Shown piece by piece: positions 1-5,994 of a stretch of DNA of 12,501 nt; positions within the stretch are counted from its first letter, which is position 1; each line of letters begins with the position of its first letter. The position numbers and the translations under genes were made by a program. Origin of the DNA: Chlamydiota bacterium (GTDB taxonomy: Bacteria; Chlamydiota; Chlamydiia; Chlamydiales; VGMA01). The notes under the pieces were generated by a model. The model did not search any database and was not told where the DNA came from. It saw only the letters and a list, made by a program, of their open reading frames with translations. The stretch lies in assembly GCA_016866575.1 (NCBI GenBank), contig VGMA01000036.1, positions 1-12,501 of the forward strand. The letters run 5' to 3'.

Positions 1-94
1 TGGTAACTATTTTCTACATCTTTTTCCACTCATAATTCATAAGAAATGTTTTTTATCACTCCAAAAAAAATGGGCCTTATGCAATCGTTAATGC

Positions 95-1117
95 ATGGAT
101 TCATATACACCCACTCCCTTAGAGCTCAAAACACAATTGTCTAAAACTGATACAGCATCTTTTTGTATTACAAAAGCAAGACAAACCATCAAAGAGCTCA
201 TTTCAAAAAACGATAAAAGAATCGCATTAATAGTAGGCCCTTGCTCTATTCATGATAAAAACAGCGCTCTAGAGTACGGCAAAAGACTTAAAGAGCTCTC
301 TTTAGAAATAGAAGATAGCTGTTTTCTCATCATGCGAGCTTACATGGAAAAATCGCGCACACAGTTAGGCTGGAAAGGTTTAGCTTACGATCCCTATCTA
401 GATGATTCGCATAAAATAGATGAAGGTTTATTTCTTGCTAGAGAGACTCTTTTAGAGCTTAGTGAATTAGAACTTCCTTTAGCTACCGAAATCGTCGATC
501 CTTTGGTTTTTTCCTATTATGAAGACTTGATTTCATGGGGATTTATTGGCGCAAGAACAGTATCATCTCAGATCCATAGACAAGCTGTTTCTAAGCTTAG
601 CTTACCTGTTGGTTTTAAAAATGGGATAGATGGTGATACAGAAAGTGCCTTTCAAGCCATCCAATCTGCCCGTCATCGCCACACATATCTTAGTCTTAAT
701 GAACAAGGACTTATACAAAAAACCACTTCTAATGGGAACCCTTTTACTCATCTTGTTCTTAGAGGATCAAAACAAGGTCCAAACTATCCACAGATAGACC
801 AAATCCTTCACAGCCAATTTCTTCATGAAATTCACAGCCGAATATTGGTTGATTGCTCTCATGGCAATAGCGGTAAAATTGCTGATTATCAGATTTTTTG
901 CTTTGATGATGTTTTAGAGAAGATCCTATCTGGAAATACAAATATCTTAGGTCTGATGTTAGAAAGTTTTCTAGAGAAAGGAAAACAAAAGATTACCTCA
1001 GGGAAAATCCATCCCAATATTTCAGTTACAGATGCATGCTTAGATTTTGAAACGACAAAAGAGTTAATTCTTAGCGCTGCAAAAAAACTTAGATCTAGCA
1101 GTATAATGCAAAAATAG
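95..1117 (+). CDS. aroG: 3-deoxy-7-phosphoheptulonate (DAHP) synthase, class I
   Basis: Condenses phosphoenolpyruvate with erythrose 4-phosphate, the first committed step of the shikimate pathway, in the cytoplasm. The 340-residue length fits the class I (AroF/AroG/AroH) family. Family motifs are visible in order: GPCSIHD (res. 48-54, with the metal-ligand Cys50), EKSRTQLGWKG (85-95), IGARTVSSQIHR (151-162), PVGFKNGIDGD (171-181), LRGSKQGPNY, DCSHGNSGK, MLESFLEKG and TDAC near the C-terminus. These carry the Cys, Lys, Arg, His, Glu and Asp positions that bind metal, PEP and sugar phosphate in E. coli AroG. The start is the first ATG after an in-frame TAA at 89-91. No good Shine-Dalgarno is present, and an ATG at 91 is out of frame. 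Upstream, CATAAT at 31-36 could be a -10 box, but I see no convincing -35. Which aromatic amino acid, if any, inhibits it cannot be told; the symbol aroG follows chlamydial usage. Confidence 0.95.
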   Translation: MDSYTPTPLELKTQLSKTDTASFCITKARQTIKELISKNDKRIALIVGPCSIHDKNSALEYGKRLKELSLEIEDSCFLIMRAYMEKSRTQLGWKGLAYDPYLDDSHKIDEGLFLARETLLELSELELPLATEIVDPLVFSYYEDLISWGFIGARTVSSQIHRQAVSKLSLPVGFKNGIDGDTESAFQAIQSARHRHTYLSLNEQGLIQKTTSNGNPFTHLVLRGSKQGPNYPQIDQILHSQFLHEIHSRILVDCSHGNSGKIADYQIFCFDDVLEKILSGNTNILGLMLESFLEKGKQKITSGKIHPNISVTDACLDFETTKELILSAAKKLRSSSIMQK

Positions 1118-1131
1118 AGCGCTAAGATAGA

Positions 1132-1575
1132 CTAGGAGGATTTTTTTCCGGGTGTTACCGGCTCAACCCAAAGCTTTTGCTTAAAGGATTCGATGATATT
1201 TTTCTCACTATCAATAATTTCAGCTTTGTAAGAGATTACCCCTTTCTTTTCAGTAAACTGAGGATCTAATACAAGGTGAGAGACAAATCCTGCGATAGTA
1301 TTTACTGGATACTCGACGACTTCTTCTTCTAAGTTTCCATACATCACGTGTAAACATAAGGTAAGCTTGTCAGCTTTTAGTTGCTGATACGGCAAAAGCC
1401 ACTCAACAATGAGGCGTTGGCCTGGCTTAAAAGATGTTCTTTCAGGATCAGGAGATTTCACAAATGAGGAAGCAAGACGCTGTTTAGTAACAGCTTCATC
1501 TTTTACTAATACAAAGTGAGGCGTGCTGCACCCTGTAACAAAAATAGCAATGATTGCAAGACAAACAATTTTCAT
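1132..1575 (-). CDS. Small putative lipoprotein of unknown function
   Basis: A 147-residue protein that I cannot assign to a family. The N-terminus MKIVCLAIIAIFVTGC is a short lipoprotein signal peptide: Lys2, a hydrophobic stretch at about residues 3-12, and a lipobox VTGC whose Cys16 would be lipidated after signal peptidase II cleavage. The mature part is about 130 residues with no other membrane segment, and its alternating hydrophobic pattern in the second half suggests a small beta-rich periplasmic domain. It converges on the DAHP synthase gene (14-bp gap) and diverges from the Nudix gene (30-bp gap). No clear Shine-Dalgarno precedes the ATG. The lipobox is seen directly; envelope location is inferred and function is unknown. 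An association with aromatic biosynthesis is not implied, since it lies on the opposite strand. Confidence 0.75.
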   Translation of the reverse strand: MKIVCLAIIAIFVTGCSTPHFVLVKDEAVTKQRLASSFVKSPDPERTSFKPGQRLIVEWLLPYQQLKADKLTLCLHVMYGNLEEEVVEYPVNTIAGFVSHLVLDPQFTEKKGVISYKAEIIDSEKNIIESFKQKLWVEPVTPGKKSS

Positions 1576-1605
1576 TTGGATAATATTACTATTTTTGGTG
1601 AATTC

Positions 1606-2106
1606 ATGTCTAGCGTTGCTGCAATCATTTTCTCTTTGGATAGAAAAAGTGTCTATTTAATGAAAAGACGCGATGTACCTGTTTGGGTTCTTCCAGGCGG
1701 AGGTATTGAAGAAGGAGAAACTCCTGAAGAAGCCGCCATTCGTGAAGTTGAAGAAGAACTTGGTTTTACAACCTTCATCAAAAGAAAAGTTGCTTTTTAC
1801 CAAGCGAAAGGGAAATTCATTCGCCCGACCCATTTTTATGAGTGCACAGTAATTAAACAAGGCCTTCCCTCACCTTTAGAAACCATTGAGGTACGTCTTT
1901 TTCCTCTTGATAAACTCCCCCCTTTGATCCCTGTATATAAGGAGTGGATTGAAGATGCGGCAAAAGAGTCTGAGGATGTACTTGTAAAAGAGCCAAAAAG
2001 TCTTAATTTTTTTATCGCTTGCAAGCTGGTGCTTCAACACCCTATTCTTTTCTTTCGATTTATTTGCGCTCGTCTTGGCAAACCATTGAATACTAAGATC
2101 AAATAG
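1606..2106 (+). CDS. Nudix hydrolase
   Basis: A 166-residue member of the Nudix superfamily, enzymes that cleave nucleoside diphosphates linked to another moiety. The full Nudix box is present at about residues 36-58 and fits GX5EX7REUXEEXGU exactly, from the GG of PGGGIEEGE through TPEEAAI to REVEEELGF. The Mg2+-binding glutamates of REVEEE are intact. An N-terminal beta strand (SSVAAIIFSLD) and KRRD before the box are typical of the fold. After the box, conserved features fade and the last 30 residues are hydrophobic and basic, so the substrate cannot be predicted. The reading frame is open back to 1516, but that would put 30 low-quality residues ahead of the domain and overlap the start of the divergent lipoprotein gene. 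ATG 1606 gives the expected domain start and is chosen. The gene ends just before the hairpin at 2108-2139. Confidence 0.88.
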   Translation: MSSVAAIIFSLDRKSVYLMKRRDVPVWVLPGGGIEEGETPEEAAIREVEEELGFTTFIKRKVAFYQAKGKFIRPTHFYECTVIKQGLPSPLETIEVRLFPLDKLPPLIPVYKEWIEDAAKESEDVLVKEPKSLNFFIACKLVLQHPILFFRFICARLGKPLNTKIK

Positions 2107-2107
2107 A

Positions 2108-2139
2108 TCTAACTAGATAGAATGTTCTACCTAGTTAGA
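2108..2139. terminator. Hairpin between convergent genes, probable bidirectional terminator
   Basis: An inverted repeat with arms at 2108-2122 and 2125-2139. The arms are complementary over 15 bp with a single A/C mismatch and a formal 2-nt loop (in practice a slightly larger loop). It begins two bases after the Nudix stop and lies 13 bp beyond the ATPase stop, exactly where two convergent transcripts would end. Neither side has a long T tract, so the fit to a classical intrinsic terminator is imperfect. A second small inverted repeat (AAATAC/GTATTT, 2141-2154) runs into the ATPase stop codon. Confidence 0.6.
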
Positions 2140-2152
2140 CAAATACACGTAT

Positions 2153-2878
2153 TTAGGTGCCAGTGGATCTAGCGTATAGAAACCTAAAAATATCGCTTTC
2201 CTTTTCTCTTTCTCTATCACCTTTTGCATCAAAAGTTTCAGTAAGAATTCCATGCGAAAGGAAGATGCTGAAATCCATGATTTTTTCTGCAAAATCCATA
2301 TCCTGACTTGAGACAATAATCCCAGTTTGTTCAGAAACCAAATTGCGAAGAATTTTGATCAAAATCTGCGTATTTTCTGGATCTAAAGCGGATGTAGGCT
2401 CATCAAGAAGTAAATACTTAGGTCTTAATCCCACAGCTCTTGCTATCGCTACTCTTTGCTGCTGCCCTCCTGAGAGTTCGTGAGGATAAGAGTTAACAAA
2501 GATCTCCATACCAAATGCTTGCAGCAAATGGTAGGCTTGATCTTCAGCTTGCTTTTGGGAAATATTGAATAAGTGCTTCATAGGATGCGCACAATTTTTC
2601 AATACGTTCATATGGGGAAATAAGACATAAGACTGAGGAAGAAAGCTAAGGATTTGCGCTCTTTCTTTTCGAGCCATTTCCTTTAAACAAACTCCCCCAT
2701 ATGTAATTTTACCTCTATAGTGCCCCTCTAATTGCGCAATACAGCGTAATAAAGAAGTCTTTCCCGAACCACTCTTCCCTAAAAAAAGTGTGATTCTCTT
2801 ATGAGGAATGGAAAGATTGATATTTGTAAGGATCTTCTTAGACCCCTTATTGAGCTCAATATTTTCAAGCTTTAGCAT
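2153..2878 (-). CDS. Polar amino-acid ABC transporter, ATP-binding subunit
   Basis: Cytoplasmic ATPase that powers the importer formed with the permease and binding protein upstream. At 241 residues it has the normal length for the GlnQ/ArtP/HisP group. Motifs in order: Walker A GKSGSGKT (34-41), Q-loop Gln82 in LPQSYVLFP, signature LSGGQQQR (135-142), Walker B YLLLDE (155-160) and D-loop SALD (163-166). One departure is clear: where the family has VTHEMGFA or similar, this protein reads VSSQDMDFA, so the H-loop (switch) histidine is Gln192. Otherwise the domain is intact and shows no decay. The ATG overlaps the end of the permease gene by 14 bp, suggesting coupled translation and a shared transcript. 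Specificity is set by the binding protein; the context points to histidine or another basic amino acid. Confidence 0.93.
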   Translation of the reverse strand: MLKLENIELNKGSKKILTNINLSIPHKRITLFLGKSGSGKTSLLRCIAQLEGHYRGKITYGGVCLKEMARKERAQILSFLPQSYVLFPHMNVLKNCAHPMKHLFNISQKQAEDQAYHLLQAFGMEIFVNSYPHELSGGQQQRVAIARAVGLRPKYLLLDEPTSALDPENTQILIKILRNLVSEQTGIIVSSQDMDFAEKIMDFSIFLSHGILTETFDAKGDREREKESDIFRFLYARSTGT

Positions 2879-3533
2879 AGCAGAGCTTCCTTTCCAAGAA
2901 ACGGGTAACTACATTTAGACAAGCAGACATTACTATATAAAAACAAGCTATTGTCAAATAGACAGGAACAGGTTGCATTTCGCGTGAAACGATGTTCATT
3001 CCTACACGCGTAAGTTCAAGCATTCCTATTGAAGCAACAATAGATGTGCTTTTTAATAGTGAATCAAGTTCATTATTAAAAGCTGGTAATACATTACGCA
3101 CCATCTGTGGCAAAATCACATACCATAGAATTTCAAATGTGCTGTAACCAAGGGTATCGGCACATTCCCATTGAGCAGAAGGAATAGAATTGATTCCTGC
3201 CCTTACAATTTGCGTAACATAGCCTGATGAACAAAGTCCTAAAGCAATAACGGACGCCGGGAAAGGCTCTAAATTGCACCCTATTAAATCAGGCAATACA
3301 AAATAAACAATAAGCAGCTGAACAAAAAATGGAACCGCCCTCAATACAAACGTTATGATTTCAATAAACGTAGTAAAGACGTTTTTGAGGCGATCACAAG
3401 TAAGAATACCAAATGTAATACCTAAAAATCCACTGAGAGCTGCAGAAAATACCCAAACCTCTAAGGTCATTTTTAACCCTTGTAAGAACAACGGAAAAAA
3501 ACGGACCAAAAAATCTTTTGTAAAATCTATCAT
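2865..3533 (-). CDS. Polar amino-acid ABC transporter, permease subunit
   Basis: A 222-residue inner-membrane permease of the HisM/HisQ/GlnP type. Hydrophobic segments appear near residues 12-45, 58-80, 90-110 and 188-212, consistent with about five transmembrane helices. The cytoplasmic EAA loop that docks on the ATPase is recognisable at about 122-150: AGINSIPSAQWECADTLG, then ILPQMVRNVLP. The usual EAA triplet reads ECA here. RAVPFFVQLLIVYF matches the conserved segment after the second helix group. Only one permease gene is present, so the pore is presumably a homodimer, as proposed for GlnP-type systems. The ATG lies 3 bp after the binding-protein stop, and the 3' end overlaps the ATPase gene, so the three genes form one transport operon. 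Confidence 0.93.
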   Translation of the reverse strand: MIDFTKDFLVRFFPLFLQGLKMTLEVWVFSAALSGFLGITFGILTCDRLKNVFTTFIEIITFVLRAVPFFVQLLIVYFVLPDLIGCNLEPFPASVIALGLCSSGYVTQIVRAGINSIPSAQWECADTLGYSTFEILWYVILPQMVRNVLPAFNNELDSLLKSTSIVASIGMLELTRVGMNIVSREMQPVPVYLTIACFYIVMSACLNVVTRFLERKLCYAKA

Positions 3534-3536
3534 TTT

Positions 3537-4307
3537 TTAACCACTCAGATTCCATTTTTTTTCAAGCTGTACAATCTTACCACTCGCCTTCAACTCTTCA
3601 ACGGCAATACGGATCTGATTAGCTAGCTGCTGATTTTTTTTATCTACACAAATACCGTTACCTAGAAAATGAAGATTTGAAGGAAGATCAAAATAGACTA
3701 CCTTTAACTCTTTGTGTTTTGCCATTAAACTAGGTAAAAGAGACGGATCAATAGAAGTTGCCAAAGATTTTCCATACTTAATCTCCATCAGAGCATCACT
3801 GATTTTATCTACATACTTCAACTTGATTTCCGGATATTCTTTTAATGTATCTTCTTGACAAGTACCCGCTTCAACACAAACGGTCTTACCTGGAAATTTA
3901 TCCTGACTCAAATCACTAAAGGTTTTAACGCCCTTAGGAACTTGCTTCCAAAAGACCATAGGGAAGCTAACAATTTTTTCTCCCTGATAATGGATCATTT
4001 CCATCTGCTCTAATCTTTCGTGTGTTATAGAAACTGCCCATATAACAACATCTACTTTTCCTTGCTTAAGGGCTAAAAGTAGACTGGGCATGCTACCTAA
4101 ATCCTTTACAACACATTTCTTTCCAAGCTTAGCTGAAAGCTCATTAGAAACATCAATATCAAATCCTTCATAAACACCTTCTGTATTGATACTTACATAA
4201 GGAGCATACCCGGAACTTGTGCCAATAACAATACTATCTGCATCTGCATAGCCAACAGATGCCGAAAATAAGATTGCTGCAAAAATACAGCGAATAAAGC
4301 GTATCAT
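3537..4307 (-). CDS. artJ: Periplasmic amino-acid-binding protein, ArtJ-like
   Basis: A 256-residue solute-binding protein of the polar amino-acid family (SBP_bac_3), which captures the substrate in the periplasm for the permease. The N-terminus has Arg residues, a hydrophobic core (CIFAAILFSASV) and a likely signal peptidase I site after GYA; Cys7 is badly placed for a lipobox. Mature motifs include IVIGTSSGYAPY, EGFDIDVSNELSAKLG and SITHERLEQM, whose Arg normally binds the substrate carboxylate. The C-terminal lobe (EIKYGKS, DPSLLP, KKWNLSG) resembles chlamydial ArtJ as I remember it, an arginine-binding protein. The frame opens at GTG 4313, but ATG 4307 is preferred because the strong AAAGGGGGTGG Shine-Dalgarno lies at the right distance. 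The 64-bp gap to hutH upstream holds a possible -10 (TATGAT, reverse strand, 4335-4340) but no terminator. Arginine is the family guess; next to hutH, histidine is equally plausible. Confidence 0.88.
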   Translation of the reverse strand: MIRFIRCIFAAILFSASVGYADADSIVIGTSSGYAPYVSINTEGVYEGFDIDVSNELSAKLGKKCVVKDLGSMPSLLLALKQGKVDVVIWAVSITHERLEQMEMIHYQGEKIVSFPMVFWKQVPKGVKTFSDLSQDKFPGKTVCVEAGTCQEDTLKEYPEIKLKYVDKISDALMEIKYGKSLATSIDPSLLPSLMAKHKELKVVYFDLPSNLHFLGNGICVDKKNQQLANQIRIAVEELKASGKIVQLEKKWNLSG

Positions 4308-4377
4308 AACCACCCCCTTTAAGATGAATTGAACATCATACTTTAAGAATTTAATTTATTAATAGAGGTTTAACCCC

Positions 4378-5994
4378 CTAAATTTTACCCCTTGCCCTGC
4401 AATAAAATGGTCTATTGATAAGATTTGGGATATCGAGATCATCTAGAGCCTTACGTATTCGATCGTATTGATCAAAAGCAGTATCTGTTAAAATAGGGAA
4501 ACTATTTTCCATCTTCTTTTGCAATAAAATGAATATATGCTCTGAGATTAATAAAGATGAGATCTGTTTTTCTTCTCTTTTTAAAGCATAAGCTTGCATC
4601 ACAACAGTTGCATATATTGCATTTAACTGCTCCATATATTCAAGCTGTTCTAATAATCTCATTCCTGCTGTTGCACCATAACTGACGATATCTTCTGATT
4701 CGTTAGCGCTAGTGATATTGAAAATCGACGCTGGAATACCCAGCTGTGCAATTTTTTGACTTACTGCATTTGCTGTATATTGCGTAATCATCAAACCAGA
4801 CATCAAGCCTTTTTTACTTGCATCTTTGATCAAATAACAAGGCAAAGAAAACTGATTGCGCTTAGGATTTAGACAATAGGTAATTTGCCGCTCAAAGGTA
4901 AGTGCAATCTTAGCATTAGCAGTAGCAATAGCATCAGCTGCGACTGCTTGGTATTCGCCGTGAAAATTTCCGCAAGATAAGATCGCCCACTGATCTCCTT
5001 CAAATTCCATTTTTAAATCAGGATGTATTGCATCTGAGATCTCTTCATTTAAGAAAATTAAAGGATTGTCAGTAACCGCATTCAATTCACGCTCAACTAC
5101 TTTTGCTTGCGACAAAATGAGTTCTAACTTAGGACCGATTATTTGCGGCAAACAGCGTATGCTATAGTCATCTTGAACGTTATTTCGATTCGTAAATGGA
5201 GAATTGTATAAAAAGCTTAGTAGAATCTTAGCGATATCTTTTTGACCTTCTTGCTTTCTAACTTCTTGAATACAATCTAAAAACGCACTTTCTAAAGCCC
5301 CTACAGAATTTAAAAAAAGAGCCTGTAGACCCATTGAAGTTTCTAAAATTTTTAGTTCTTTTTCCATAGCGATTGCAAGCATAGAGGCCATGAATGATGT
5401 GCCGTTTATTAGTGCAAGCCCCTCTTTAGATAAAGGCTTGAATGGTTCAATACCACATTCATCTAAAGCCTGATCAGCGGTTTTGCGAACACCTTTATGT
5501 ACAACATAAACCGGATCTTTTAGCATAGCTCTTCCAAGTCTTGCAAAATAGGCTAAATCACCACTTGCTCCCAAAGATCCATGGCACGGAATTTCAGGAA
5601 TGATGTCTTCATTGATCATGTTTAATAAGACCATCAAACTTTTTTCAGAAAAGCCTGAATGTCCTTTTGCAAGTGAAACTGCCCGAATGAGCATTCCTCC
5701 TCTGACTACATCTAAAGGCAGGTTTTGCCCTATGCCGGCATCGTGACTGCGTATTAGATTCAAAGAAAGCTCAGCCGCCTTTTCGGGCGGCACATAACTA
5801 TCTCTTAGATCAGCAAATCCTGTAGTAAATCCATAAACTTTACGCTGACTTTTTTCCAGCATCTGAATAAAATCACGTGTTTTATGCAGCCTTTTGATCG
5901 CTTTTTTACTTAAGGAAACTTTTTTATAATGATAGACCACGTCGCAAAAATCCTGCATAGTAAGCTCATGGTCTAGTCCTAATTCAAGAATCAT
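4378..5994 (-). CDS. hutH: Histidine ammonia-lyase (histidase)
   Basis: Deaminates L-histidine to urocanate and ammonia, the first step of histidine catabolism. The 538-residue protein has the Ala143-Ser144-Gly145 triad (LGASGD) that cyclises into the MIO electrophile. Counterparts of known histidase active-site residues can be placed: Tyr54 (VYGFTTGF), Ser83-His84 (IRSHDAG), Asn197 (LINGTS), Gln274, Tyr277 and Arg280 (VQDDYSIR), Phe344 (GNFHGE) and Glu434 (NESED). The Ser-His pair at 83-84 is the histidine-type selector, whereas tyrosine and phenylalanine lyases carry His-Leu or Phe-Leu. The protein is otherwise divergent: TTGFAD replaces the usual NTGFG, and NESEDIV replaces NQEDHV with one extra residue. 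The ATG overlaps the hisS 3' end by 11 bp, and a GGGTGG Shine-Dalgarno lies inside hisS, so translation is probably coupled. Another aromatic amino-acid lyase activity is possible, but the hut context makes histidase much likelier. Confidence 0.92.
   Translation of the reverse strand: MILELGLDHELTMQDFCDVVYHYKKVSLSKKAIKRLHKTRDFIQMLEKSQRKVYGFTTGFADLRDSYVPPEKAAELSLNLIRSHDAGIGQNLPLDVVRGGMLIRAVSLAKGHSGFSEKSLMVLLNMINEDIIPEIPCHGSLGASGDLAYFARLGRAMLKDPVYVVHKGVRKTADQALDECGIEPFKPLSKEGLALINGTSFMASMLAIAMEKELKILETSMGLQALFLNSVGALESAFLDCIQEVRKQEGQKDIAKILLSFLYNSPFTNRNNVQDDYSIRCLPQIIGPKLELILSQAKVVERELNAVTDNPLIFLNEEISDAIHPDLKMEFEGDQWAILSCGNFHGEYQAVAADAIATANAKIALTFERQITYCLNPKRNQFSLPCYLIKDASKKGLMSGLMITQYTANAVSQKIAQLGIPASIFNITSANESEDIVSYGATAGMRLLEQLEYMEQLNAIYATVVMQAYALKREEKQISSLLISEHIFILLQKKMENSFPILTDTAFDQYDRIRKALDDLDIPNLINRPFYCRARGKI

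Noticed and set aside
1516..1605. Upstream extension of the Nudix reading frame (30 residues)
   Set aside because: It would overlap the signal peptide of the divergent lipoprotein gene, adds no recognisable domain sequence, and the fold starts naturally at ATG 1606.
4314..4377. Possible terminator or riboswitch between hutH and the binding-protein gene
   Set aside because: No stable stem with a T tract was found in the 64 bp, and the space is too short for a known riboswitch class.
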